Of a stretch of DNA of 39,902 nt, positions 6,097 through 13,451 are shown piece by piece. A program made the translations under genes and the position numbers. The first letter of the stretch is position 1, and each line of letters starts with the position of its first letter. The notes beneath the pieces were generated by a model. The model had not been told where the DNA came from. It did no database searches and saw only the letters and a list, made by a program, of their open reading frames with translations. This DNA is from JAZQNC01 sp045536155 (GTDB taxonomy: Bacteria > Bacillota > Clostridia > Oscillospirales > CAG-272): positions 1-39,902 of the forward strand of contig JAZSMZ010000100.1 in assembly GCA_045536155.1 (NCBI GenBank), in the 5' to 3' direction.

Positions 6097-6506
6097 CTCA
6101 TGTCGAGATGATATCGGCCATCGTATATCAGCTCACCCGCAATCTTTCGATCGACGAGATCAAGCGTCAGGGATTTGACACCTACTTTGTCGACCACACC
6201 ACCGGAGTTTATCCGCAAGCGGCATCGGGTGTTCCCTTTTCGGCCATGACCTTTGCCGTAAAGGGTGACGTGCTTGCCGACCTTAACGAGGACCTCGCAG
6301 CCGAGCAGAAAGCGCGCGTTACATACGACAACATACTGCGTCTGGCAGATGACCCCGACGTTATCGACGTAATACGATTCTTACGTGAGCGCGAGATAGT
6401 ACACTATCAGCGCTTTGCGGAATGCCTCACGATCGCGCAGGACCATTTCGCAAATCAGTCCAATATGTATGCCGTAAACCCGTCGTTCGACCCCAAAGGC
6501 TGCTGA
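6083..6506 (+). pseudogene. cotJC: CotJC, 3' part (split gene)
   Basis: This is the last base of codon 62 and codons 63-202 of cotJC: TEELAHVEMISAIVYQLTRN to VNPSFDPKGC. It holds the ferritin-like four-helix core of a manganese catalase, including TEELAHVE and the later REREIVHYQRF helix, whose Glu/His residues are metal ligands in the family. It has no start codon or ribosome site of its own at the junction, so it can be expressed only after excision of the element. There are no stops or frameshifts in this half, which argues that the split gene is still under selection or was interrupted recently. The restored protein (202 aa) has a normal CotJC length. Confidence 0.9.
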
Positions 6507-6568
6507 GTGTCATCATAAACAACCGTGCTGCGCTGGTCTGTATACAGTATCCGGACATCACGGCAATA

Positions 6569-6611
6569 ATGAAAAATACGAGAGCATTTCGGTGTCTCTC
6601 GTATTTTTCAT
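6569..6611. terminator. Terminator of the cotJ operon
   Basis: Perfect 16-bp stem ATGAAAAATACGAGAG (6569-6584) with its complement (6596-6611), 11-nt loop, about 60 bp after the cotJC stop. T-rich on both sides, so it may work in both directions. Confidence 0.75.
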
Positions 6612-6668
6612 GCAACGCAACAAACAAAAGCATCCTTCATGTGCATTGAAAAAATTTCCGCTTCGCTA

Positions 6669-6697
6669 TTGACAAAGGAACAAAACCGTGGTACAAT
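6669..6697 (+). promoter_or_regulatory. Strong promoter ahead of the leader peptide and ABC exporter
   Basis: TTGACA (6669-6674), 17-bp spacer, TACAAT (6692-6697), 36 bp before the leader ATG. Confidence 0.75.
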
Positions 6698-6733
6698 ACC
6701 GCTTAAGAAATTTTACGAAAGGAGGAGAATACA

Positions 6734-6805
6734 ATGACCAACCGCACTTGTAATTGCAATTCTGTCAAAATTAACGTACTCGCCTCCGAGGATAGTAAGG
6801 TATAA
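6734..6805 (+). CDS. 23-codon leader peptide upstream of ABC exporter
   Basis: ATG at 6734 follows a near-perfect ribosome site (AAAGGAGGAGAATACA) and encodes a 23-residue peptide beginning MTNRTCNCNSVKIN and ending LASEDSKV before TAA at 6803. Directly downstream are a GC-rich terminator hairpin and then the two exporter genes. A strong promoter, strong ribosome site, tiny ORF, terminator and exporter pair is the layout of the B. subtilis bmrB leader before bmrCD, where slowed translation of the leader permits read-through. The role here is inferred. A secreted small peptide exported by the ABC pair is an alternative, but there is no maturation gene or GG-type leader. Confidence 0.6.
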   Translation: MTNRTCNCNSVKINVLASEDSKV

Positions 6806-6832
6806 CGCGTCATTTAACCGATGATCTGTTTT

Positions 6833-6868
6833 CCCGGTGCGTAGAGTTACGCCCCGGGGATTTTTGTT
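6833..6868 (+). terminator. Attenuator-type terminator before the ABC exporter
   Basis: CCCGG-T-GCGTA (6833-6843), loop GAGT, TACGC-C-CCGGG (6848-6858), then GATTTTTG. It lies 28 bp after the leader stop and 90 bp before the exporter ATG, so it must be bypassed for the exporter to be expressed from the upstream promoter. Confidence 0.7.
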
Positions 6869-6882
6869 TATACGGCAATAAA

Positions 6883-6918
6883 CACCCGCGGCGGCTCGTC
6901 ACGGGTGCTTTATCTTTT
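6883..6918 (+). terminator. Second hairpin in the exporter leader
   Basis: CACCCG (6883-6888) pairs with CGGGTG (6902-6907), followed by CTTTATCTTTTC. A weaker terminator, or one of the alternative folds in the leader. Confidence 0.45.
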
Positions 6919-6958
6919 CTTTCGGAGATAAACCATCAACTGAAAATCAAAGACAAAA

Positions 6959-8698
6959 ATGAAAAAACTGATTGAATTACTGAAACCCTATCGTAAAAAG
7001 CTTGCGGGAGTTGCCTTGATCGACGGAATAGGCATGATCTGCTCGCTTTTAATGCCCTTCGTTATGAGCGAGATCGTCGAAAAAGGCATCTCGGAGCAGA
7101 ATATACACCTTGTGTGGCAATACGCAATAATAATGGTATTTTTGGCAATCGTATCGGTTTCATCAAACGTTGTTAGCGCAAAGCTCAACACCGCTGTTTC
7201 TGCGGGCTATTCATCCGATCTCTGCCGCATAACCTTTGAAAAAATCAATTCCCTTTCCTACACGAATTACACGAAAATCGGCCCCTCTGGACTTTTGACG
7301 AGAGCTACCGATGATATTTGGCACGTCGAGGGCACTGTCACAAGCCTGCCTTACACCCTTTTTACCGTGCCCGTTATGTTTGTCGGGTCGGCAGTTTTGG
7401 CTTTTTTAGCAGATCCCGTTTTGTCGGCTGTATTTATGCTGTCGATCCCTCCGATTCTTATTTTGGTACTTGTTCTTATGCGCCCTCTTTATGATATGTG
7501 GGATAAATCGGACAAGTACGTTGATATGCAGAATAAAATCGTCAGAGAACGACTGTCGGGGCTCCGTGTGGTAAGAGCCTTCAACAACGAGGATCGCGAG
7601 CACGGCAGAGCGAAATTCGCAACCGAGGAAATGGCAAAGTATATGATACGCGCAAACACACGCGGAGGAATGGTGGATCCCTTTGCCATGCTGCTTTTAA
7701 ATCTTGCCACCGTTGCAGTAATATACTTTGGAGGTTTAAGAGCACAGACAGGCTCCGGAATCAGCACCGGCAGCATCATCGCCGTGCTTCAGTATATCGG
7801 CATGATATCAAACGCGCTCATCAACATCTCGTGGACCCTTGCGTGGCTGCCCAAGGTAAAGGTGTCCGCACGACGTCTCAATGAGATCCATTCAAGTCCC
7901 GATGAAGAAACGATACCCAAGGGTGAGGGCAAAAAGCCAAACGGCTTTGACATTGAAATCAAAAATCTTTCCTTTACGTATCCCGATTCTGCAAAAAATG
8001 TACTTGAAAATCTGTCCCTTACGATAAAGCAGGGCGAACATATTGCCCTCATCGGAGGTACGGGAAGCGGAAAAAGTACGCTGATAAAGCTGCTGTCGGG
8101 ACTTTTCGAACCGAGCGGAGGCAAAATAATTATAGGCGGCGCTTCTTATGGGGATATGCGGAAGGTTGACGTGCGCTCGCATTTCTCGGTAGCTTTGCAA
8201 AAAGCACAGATATTCGAAGGAAGTATACGCGATAACATCAAAATGGGAAAGCCCGATGCGACGGACGAAGAAATATACGAGGTGCTCAAGCTTTCCAAAA
8301 TGAGCGAATTCGTTGATTCTCACAATGAGGGGCTTGACTATGTTCTGGTCGGCAGCGGTCAGAACGTGAGCGGCGGTCAGCGTCAGCGGCTTAACATGGC
8401 AAGAACGGTGATCAAAGAAGCCGACGTGTACATCTTCGACGACAGCTTCAGTGCCCTGGACTTTCTTACGGAAAGCGAGATCAAAGAAAACTATGCCTCT
8501 CTCCTTCAAGGCAAAAGCAGAATCGTTGCTACCCAACGTATCAGTACGGCTATGAATGCTGACCGCATCTACGTATTGGATAAAGGACGAATAATCGGCG
8601 TCGGAACGCACACCGAGCTTCTTTCGTCTTGCCCCATATACCGTGAGATCGCCGATTCACAGCTTGGCATCGGAAAAGAGAGAGCAGATGAAGAATAA
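6959..8698 (+). CDS. ABC exporter half-transporter with degenerate NBD (BmrC/LmrC-like)
   Basis: A 579-aa type IV ABC exporter: six-helix membrane domain (about 1-310), then the nucleotide-binding domain. Visible motifs are Walker A GGTGSGKSTLI (about 375), Q-loop VALQKAQIFEG, signature VSGGQRQRLN, Walker B VYIFDDSFSALD, and H-loop VATQRIS. Two catalytic positions are changed: the Glu after Walker B is Asp, and the H-loop His is Gln. This is typical of the inactive-site partner in heterodimeric multidrug exporters. The start at 6959 has no strong ribosome site nearby (GGAG only ~30 nt upstream), which fits tightly controlled translation. Its last 11 bp overlap the second subunit. Substrate unknown; drug or lipid export is the family norm. 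Confidence 0.88.
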   Translation: MKKLIELLKPYRKKLAGVALIDGIGMICSLLMPFVMSEIVEKGISEQNIHLVWQYAIIMVFLAIVSVSSNVVSAKLNTAVSAGYSSDLCRITFEKINSLSYTNYTKIGPSGLLTRATDDIWHVEGTVTSLPYTLFTVPVMFVGSAVLAFLADPVLSAVFMLSIPPILILVLVLMRPLYDMWDKSDKYVDMQNKIVRERLSGLRVVRAFNNEDREHGRAKFATEEMAKYMIRANTRGGMVDPFAMLLLNLATVAVIYFGGLRAQTGSGISTGSIIAVLQYIGMISNALINISWTLAWLPKVKVSARRLNEIHSSPDEETIPKGEGKKPNGFDIEIKNLSFTYPDSAKNVLENLSLTIKQGEHIALIGGTGSGKSTLIKLLSGLFEPSGGKIIIGGASYGDMRKVDVRSHFSVALQKAQIFEGSIRDNIKMGKPDATDEEIYEVLKLSKMSEFVDSHNEGLDYVLVGSGQNVSGGQRQRLNMARTVIKEADVYIFDDSFSALDFLTESEIKENYASLLQGKSRIVATQRISTAMNADRIYVLDKGRIIGVGTHTELLSSCPIYREIADSQLGIGKERADEE

Positions 8699-10472
8699 TA
8701 CCCAAACAAAAGAGCTGGGCTCTGCCGGAGTAATTTTGCGCATAATGAAAGATGCGCTCGGGATCATTCATTGGATTCTTCTTGCCACCGTGCTCAGCAT
8801 AGCTTCTGCATATCTTTCCATGAAAGCGCCCGAAATTCTCGGTGATCTGACAAATCAAATATACGACTTGTTGGATATTGGCGTTTCTATTGATACCTCA
8901 CTTTTCAATAACCGCATTATAATACTCGCCGCCGTTTATCTCTTATCCGCTCTTCTCGGGGCATTGACAAAAGCTGTCATGAACTATTCCGTGAGCAGCT
9001 TTTTCACCTGCAAAATAAGAGTAAAAATGAGTGAGAAAATCGCAAGGATCCCGATAAAAGCAGTTGACAGCACGCCGAACGGTGAATTTATTTCAAGAAT
9101 GACCAACGATGTTTCCATCATGGGTGGATCAATACACGACATATTTGGAGTTATTATCAACGGCGTTATTCAGCTTGTAATGATCTCTATAATCATTTTT
9201 ACAGAAGAACCCATTATGGCTCTTGCGGTAATCGTTTTCGTGCCGATCTCGCTTACTCTTTCTGCAATTCTTGCATCGAAAAGTGAGAAGCACTTTAACG
9301 ATTCTCGTACACAGGCGGGAAAGCTATACAGCATTTGCGAGGAAAATTTAGCCTGCTTTGACGCTGTTAAGATCTTCTCCGTCGAAAAGTCGCAGAATGA
9401 AAAATACAGAGAGGTTACGAAAAAATACGCCGACCATTCCGCAAAAGGATACTTTATTTCGGGGCTTGTAAGCCCTATCGTCGGACTTATCAACAACCTT
9501 TCTTATGTGGCTATTTGCGTGATAGGCGCGTATCTCGTCATAAACGGACGTGTCAACGTCGGTGCGCTTGTAGCGTTTATTATGTATACCAAGCTGTTTT
9601 CCGGACCGCTTGAGTCTATTGCAAACGGAATGTCTATGATACAATCGACTATCGCATCTGCGAGAAGAGTTTACGAATATCTTGACGGAGAGGAAATGGA
9701 CGAGATCGAACCCAAAGGAAACGTAACGGTCAGCGGTGCTGTTGATTTTCTGGACGTTTGTTTTTCATATACGGAAGACAAACCGCTTATCGAAAATCTT
9801 AATCTCCACGTCCGCCCCGGAGAGAAAGTGGCAATAGTCGGGCCCACGGGCGGCGGAAAGACAACTATCGTTAACATATTGATGCGTTTTTACGATGCTA
9901 AATCGGGAAAAGTGCTTGTTGACGGTAAGGATATAACCGCTATGAGCCGTACCGATGTAAGAGAAATGTTCGGTATGGTATTGCAGGATACAATGCTGTT
10001 TTCGGGAACCGTATACGATAATATCGCCTACGGAAAAGAGGGCGCAACGGCGGACGAGGTTATGGATGCCGCTAAAAAAGCTCACATTGATAGCTTTATC
10101 GATGCTCTCCCAAAAGGCTATGAAACCGAAATAAACGAGGACAGCACGAATATAAGTGCAGGACAAAAGCAGCTTCTGACCATTGCAAGAGCATATCTTT
10201 CAGATAGACCTATCCTTATTCTTGACGAAGCAACGAGTAACGTCGATACACGTACAGAGCTTTTGATACAGCAGACAATGGATGAGCTTATGAAGGGACG
10301 CACCGCTTTTGTAATCGCACATAGACTTTCCACTATTGAAAATGCAGATATTATCTTGGTCGTGGATAATGGTCATATCGTTGAGCAAGGAAAGCACGCC
10401 GAGCTGCTCAAACAAAACGGATTGTATTCAAAGATCTATAACAGCCAATATCCCAAGCTGCAAAGGACATGA
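8688..10472 (+). CDS. ABC exporter half-transporter with canonical NBD (BmrD/LmrD-like)
   Basis: The 594-aa partner of the preceding gene. Membrane domain about 1-330 with an exporter signature loop, then the NBD: Walker A GPTGGGKTTIV, Q-loop VLQDTMLFSGT, signature ISAGQKQLLT, Walker B ILILDEATSNVD with the catalytic Glu, H-loop AHRLSTI with His. Its C-loop is ISAGQ (Ala for the second residue of the usual SGGQ), which faces the partner's Walker A and again marks an asymmetric heterodimer. The ATG at 8688 overlaps the first gene by 11 bp and has AGAGAG upstream; the longer frame from 8643 lacks a ribosome site. Followed directly by a terminator. Confidence 0.88.
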   Translation: MKNNTQTKELGSAGVILRIMKDALGIIHWILLATVLSIASAYLSMKAPEILGDLTNQIYDLLDIGVSIDTSLFNNRIIILAAVYLLSALLGALTKAVMNYSVSSFFTCKIRVKMSEKIARIPIKAVDSTPNGEFISRMTNDVSIMGGSIHDIFGVIINGVIQLVMISIIIFTEEPIMALAVIVFVPISLTLSAILASKSEKHFNDSRTQAGKLYSICEENLACFDAVKIFSVEKSQNEKYREVTKKYADHSAKGYFISGLVSPIVGLINNLSYVAICVIGAYLVINGRVNVGALVAFIMYTKLFSGPLESIANGMSMIQSTIASARRVYEYLDGEEMDEIEPKGNVTVSGAVDFLDVCFSYTEDKPLIENLNLHVRPGEKVAIVGPTGGGKTTIVNILMRFYDAKSGKVLVDGKDITAMSRTDVREMFGMVLQDTMLFSGTVYDNIAYGKEGATADEVMDAAKKAHIDSFIDALPKGYETEINEDSTNISAGQKQLLTIARAYLSDRPILILDEATSNVDTRTELLIQQTMDELMKGRTAFVIAHRLSTIENADIILVVDNGHIVEQGKHAELLKQNGLYSKIYNSQYPKLQRT

Positions 10473-10483
10473 TGCATCCTACG

Positions 10484-10522
10484 CAAAAGCCGCGTACGCA
10501 AAAAGCGGGCGCGGCTTTTGTA
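10484..10522 (+). terminator. Terminator of the ABC exporter operon
   Basis: CAAAAGCCGCG (10484-10494) and its exact complement (10510-10520), with T-rich DNA following; 11 bp after the stop. Confidence 0.75.
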
Positions 10523-10595
10523 TAATATACACCACTATATCCGTCGTTTTGCACATATACCGTGACTTTATACACAATTCGGTAATCTAATTTGC

Positions 10596-10624
10596 TTGAT
10601 TTTCAAGGCAAAATAAGATATAAT
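10596..10624 (+). promoter_or_regulatory. Sigma-A promoter of the DUF6323/DUF6179 pair
   Basis: TTGATT (10596-10601), 17-bp spacer, TATAAT (10619-10624), 33 bp before the start codon. Confidence 0.7.
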
Positions 10625-10657
10625 ATGTAGTAATATTTTTCAAAATGGGAACCTGTC

Positions 10658-11224
10658 ATGTCTAATTTAATCAATATACACGACTTCTTTTCGCTTCAGG
10701 TGAAAAGAAACGAGCAATATACCGCCGAGCTGATCTCGTTAAACGAACATACGGCCGAATACGGACTTATACTGTCAAAAGCGGATGCCGCCGAACTTAT
10801 CGACACACGTGCAAAAGCGTTGCGCGAAAACGGGCGCATAGAGACGGGTCTTGGGGCGCTATCGATGATAATCAAGGTCTTTTCCGTTTCGGAGTATATA
10901 AATCAGCAGAATTTCGCGCAAACGGTACACGAGCTTCTCGAGCTGTTTTACTACCTCAAAACGGAAAGCCGCGACCGCATCGGCGACCGCGAGCTGATCG
11001 AGATACTGTTTGACAAATTCGAAAACGAATGTCACGGATCTCTTGACCTTATGCCCGCCGACGAAATCCCTCTGCCGGGGATCGACCGCATGGGCAAAAA
11101 ATCGCAAAGAAGAGACACCACGTCAGACGACGAAATGCACGATCAAAGCAACAATGCATGGGACGAAGATAATTCGTCCGATGACGACGATTATTATTTG
11201 TGGGACTCAAAAAATGGCCAATAA
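10658..11224 (+). CDS. DUF6323 family protein with acidic C-terminal tail
   Basis: 188 aa. The first ~135 residues follow the DUF6323 pattern as I recall it: EYGLILSKADAAELIDTR (about 34-51), NGRIETGLGALSMII, NQQNFAQTVHELLELFYYLK, and IEILFDKFENECHGSLDL. Function is unknown; the family occurs in Firmicutes, usually beside a DUF6179 gene, as here. Residues ~140-188 form an unusual low-complexity tail rich in Asp/Ser (TTSDDEMHDQSNNAWDEDN and SSDDDDYYLW) that I would not expect in the family. The end overlaps the next gene by 11 bp, so the tail could simply be a read-through extension that codes in two frames there. Predicted cytoplasmic; no signal or membrane segment. Confidence 0.75.
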   Translation: MSNLINIHDFFSLQVKRNEQYTAELISLNEHTAEYGLILSKADAAELIDTRAKALRENGRIETGLGALSMIIKVFSVSEYINQQNFAQTVHELLELFYYLKTESRDRIGDRELIEILFDKFENECHGSLDLMPADEIPLPGIDRMGKKSQRRDTTSDDEMHDQSNNAWDEDNSSDDDDYYLWDSKNGQ

Positions 11225-12185
11225 TGAAATCTTGTCGTTCAGACAGACCGCACTAGAAAAAGCCAATATAAAATATAACGACTACACCCGTTCGCTCATT
11301 GCCGAGCTCGAACGGCTGGAGCTTATCACTCCCGCCGAAAGCGCATGCGTGCGCGCAAGCATCATGGACGCGCTGGGCGAGATAATCAACATCTGGACCG
11401 ACGGCGAGAGCAGCTCGATAATGACCGATACCGCGCACACGCTTATGCTTTCACTGCTATTCAATATCGATGCCTATCTCATCGGGCTCAACGATATTGA
11501 GCGCGCTGTTGACGAGCTTTTGACAAAGAGCGCAATGGAGCTCTATTTCAGCGGTCAAAGACGGTTAAAGCTTCACCTTTGCGAAGCGACCGGTCTGCTC
11601 GTCAAGGTAAAACACACGCGGCTGCATCTGCCCAACGTCTATTACAACCGCACAATAGAACATTCGCTTATCATGTCGCTCAAAAAGTACGATATACGCT
11701 TCGGCGCTCACCTTTCGAACAGCGATATCGACTATCCGCTTGCCGTAAACTCGAACTCTCTTCGCGGAATCCACTTTATACGCGGATATCTGCTCTCATT
11801 GGTCGCAGAAAACTCATTTTGCCGCGAGTATTCTCCCGATGAGGTCGCATATCTGTACAAGACCTTCTGCGACAATCACAGATACCCATACAGCGAGCCG
11901 CGCGTAAATATTTATCTGCTTGTCTTTGTCAATGCGCTGTTTTGCGACTATCTTCGCAAGGAGCCCGGATCGCTCATGCTCAGCGAGGACGAATGCGACA
12001 TCTGCGAGGAGCTGCTCGGATCGCTTGACGAAGAGGACCGCAAAAATCTGATCTGCAATACCGCATCAAAAATGCTTGGCGGAAATCAGGCGTATAATGT
12101 CAAAACGGCATCGAAGATCGTCGGCGAGATCAACAACGCCATAAAGAACCGCAAGCTCAAAAACTACGTTGTGTGTGAGCTGTAA
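11214..12185 (+). CDS. DUF6179 family protein
   Basis: 323 aa from the ATG at 11214 (MANNEILSFRQTALEKANIK). Recognised by the DUF6179 pattern: a helical start, WTDGESSSIMTDTAHTLMLS (about 61-80), PNVYYNRTIEHSLIMSLKKYD, then HLSNSDIDYPLAV and GIHFIRGYLLSLVAENSFC. Mostly helical, no transmembrane segment, no known catalytic motif. It overlaps the DUF6323 gene by 11 bp, so the two are translationally coupled and probably form a complex. Function unknown. The start was chosen over the in-frame 11010 because that would run through most of the preceding gene. Confidence 0.75.
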   Translation: MANNEILSFRQTALEKANIKYNDYTRSLIAELERLELITPAESACVRASIMDALGEIINIWTDGESSSIMTDTAHTLMLSLLFNIDAYLIGLNDIERAVDELLTKSAMELYFSGQRRLKLHLCEATGLLVKVKHTRLHLPNVYYNRTIEHSLIMSLKKYDIRFGAHLSNSDIDYPLAVNSNSLRGIHFIRGYLLSLVAENSFCREYSPDEVAYLYKTFCDNHRYPYSEPRVNIYLLVFVNALFCDYLRKEPGSLMLSEDECDICEELLGSLDEEDRKNLICNTASKMLGGNQAYNVKTASKIVGEINNAIKNRKLKNYVVCEL

Positions 12186-12262
12186 TGCGGTAATTTCAGC
12201 GTGACTATTTGACGGCAATATATAAAAATATTGATAAATGGCAAAATTATTTAAAAATCATC

Positions 12263-12291
12263 TTGACAATAAATTGATATCGTGGTATAAT
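12263..12291 (+). promoter_or_regulatory. Consensus promoter of tRNA-Ser
   Basis: TTGACA (12263-12268), 17-bp spacer, TATAAT (12286-12291), 23 bp before the tRNA. Confidence 0.85.
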
Positions 12292-12313
12292 ACCATCTGT
12301 TGAGCCGCCATAC

Positions 12314-12405
12314 GGAGAGATGGCTGAGCTGGTCTAAGGCGCACGACTGGAAATCGTGTGTCGGCTAATACCCGACCGAGGGTTCGAATCCCTCTCTCTC
12401 CGCCA
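12314..12405 (+). tRNA. tRNA-Ser (anticodon GGA)
   Basis: Acceptor stem GGAGAGA (12314-12320) pairs with TCTCTCC (12395-12401), discriminator G12402, encoded CCA at 12403-12405. The anticodon arm CACGA-CTGGAAA-TCGTG gives anticodon GGA (reads UCC/UCU). A long variable arm (class II tRNA) precedes the T arm GAGGG-TTCGAAT-CCCTC. Confidence 0.97.
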
Positions 12406-12406
12406 A

Positions 12407-12447
12407 CAAAAAACGCACTTTTGTCTACCGACAAAGGTGCGTTTTTT
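12407..12447 (+). terminator. Terminator of tRNA-Ser
   Basis: AAAAAACGCAC...TTTTGTC pairs with GACAAAGGTGCGTTTTTT across a CTACC loop (one G-T pair). Confidence 0.85.
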
Positions 12448-12455
12448 GAATGATG

Positions 12456-12620
12456 TTTGCCTACGGCAAATGATGTTGGCTCTGCCAATGATGTTCGCTT
12501 CGCGAATGATGTGTGGCTTCGCCACATTTTGAGGCAAACATCACATCATTGCGGAACGCAGTGGAGCAACATCATATTTGCAAAGCAAATGCATCATATC
12601 GCCGTAAGGCGATGCATCAT
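12456..12620. repeat. Array of seven small hairpins with ATGATGT spacers
   Basis: Hairpins TTTGCC-TAC-GGCAAA (12456-12470), TTGGC-TCT-GCCAA (12476-12488), TTCGC-TTC-GCGAA (12494-12506) and TGTGGC-TTC-GCCACA (12512-12526) are separated by ATGATG(T). The second half (about 12536-12620) has three more (TGCG-GAA-CGCA, ATTTGC-AAA-GCAAAT, ATCGCC-GTAA-GGCGAT) separated by the reverse-complement spacer (A)CATCAT. The two halves thus face each other. The array ends at the promoter of the four-helix-bundle gene. Confidence 0.85.
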
Positions 12621-12649
12621 TTGACAAACAACCTATTTTATGGTATAAT
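12621..12649 (+). promoter_or_regulatory. Consensus promoter of the four-helix-bundle gene
   Basis: TTGACA (12621-12626), 17-bp spacer, TATAAT (12644-12649). It starts at the last base of the hairpin array. Confidence 0.8.
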
Positions 12650-12671
12650 AGCGGTGATAGGAGGTGTAGCT

Positions 12672-13025
12672 ATGAAAGAAAACAAACTCGTTGAGCTTTC
12701 AATGGAATTTTCCGTTGACATTATAAATCTCGTTAAATTTCTAAAATCAAATCACGAAACTATTATCGCTAACCAAATCGGCAGAAGCGGCACCTCAATT
12801 GGCGCAAACATTCATGAAGCGCAGTATGCACAAGGAACAAAAGACTTTATCTCCAAATTTGAAATTGCTCTCAAAGAAGCAAGTGAAACGGGATATTGGC
12901 TTGAATTGCTTTATAGAACCAAGTATATTGATGAGCAGAATTTCAAAGCGTTATCCTCTAAGTGTACTTCTTTGAGAGTTATGTTAATCGCATCTTGTAA
13001 AACCGCAAAGGAGAACGTAAAATGA
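12672..13025 (+). CDS. Four-helix bundle protein (23S rRNA-intervening-sequence family)
   Basis: 117 aa from MKENKLVELSMEF. The family (TIGR02436/S23-type, related to the Avd accessory protein of diversity-generating retroelements) forms a pentameric four-helix bundle with a basic surface for nucleic acid; some members are encoded inside 23S rRNA intervening sequences. Hallmarks here are ANQIGRSGTSIGANIHEAQYA and FISKFEIALKEASETGYWLELL. The start at 12672 follows GAGGTGTAGCT; the longer frame from 12513 runs through the hairpin array and is not credible. The molecular role is not established. Its coupling to the hairpin array and a following membrane gene (ATGA overlap at 13022) suggests a small mobile or selfish unit. 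Confidence 0.88.
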   Translation: MKENKLVELSMEFSVDIINLVKFLKSNHETIIANQIGRSGTSIGANIHEAQYAQGTKDFISKFEIALKEASETGYWLELLYRTKYIDEQNFKALSSKCTSLRVMLIASCKTAKENVK

Positions 13026-13339
13026 AAAAGCTTGATAAAAATCAAAAAATCGGTATAATTGCGTTAGCAATATTTGTGATTTTTCTAATTGGTTTTTCTG
13101 CGCTAAGCAGTCTTGTTCAAAGTGGTTCCATCCCCGATTTTACTGCTAGCCAACGCGTACAAGGATTATTGGCTTTCGTAATGTTTTGTCCCCTTTGTAT
13201 TGCTATGTTTTTTCTTGGAAAGCATTTCAAATCCAAAAACAGTAAAATAGGCAGTAATTTACTCTTTGTTTCTGTAGCATTGTTTATATTCGGTATTATT
13301 CAAGCGCTATTGTCATTGTTAGGTGCATATGGATCATAA
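13022..13339 (+). CDS. Small membrane protein
   Basis: 105 aa, not assigned to a family. Three predicted membrane segments: IGIIALAIFVIFLIGFSAL (about 10-28), LLAFVMFCPLCIAMFFLG (about 49-66) and LLFVSVALFIFGIIQALLSL (about 79-98), with Lys-rich short loops (KKLDKNQK, KHFKSKNSK). Ribosome site AAGGAGAACGTAAA lies in the end of the four-helix-bundle gene, with which it overlaps by 4 bp. Function unknown. Confidence 0.72.
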   Translation: MKKLDKNQKIGIIALAIFVIFLIGFSALSSLVQSGSIPDFTASQRVQGLLAFVMFCPLCIAMFFLGKHFKSKNSKIGSNLLFVSVALFIFGIIQALLSLLGAYGS

Positions 13340-13396
13340 AATTACGCACCTTTTTTGCGTTTTTACCCCTGTTTACGCACCGCTTGCGCATTTAAG

Positions 13397-13436
13397 CCAA
13401 CGAAAAGGACACCATACGGTGTCCTTTTTTCGTTGG
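13397..13436. terminator. Long hairpin, likely terminator of the 12672-13339 operon
   Basis: CCAACGAAAAGGACACC (13397-13413) pairs with GGTGTCC-TTTTTT-CGTTGG (13418-13436, two unpaired T). Its left arm is the first of three copies of AGCCAACGAAAAGGA. Confidence 0.6.
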
Positions 13437-13451
13437 TGTAGAATTTTTATA

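Noticed and set aside
7892..8611. 239-codon minus-strand ORF
   Set aside because: Antisense shadow of the ABC exporter gene.
12258..12527. 89-aa minus-strand ORF containing the phrase GERGIRTLGRVLADTRFP
   Set aside because: It is the antisense of tRNA-Ser, a well-known false protein found in many annotations.
12456..12620. CRISPR array reading of the hairpin cluster
   Set aside because: The constant part is only 6-7 nt and the variable parts are palindromes, not spacers; no cas genes.
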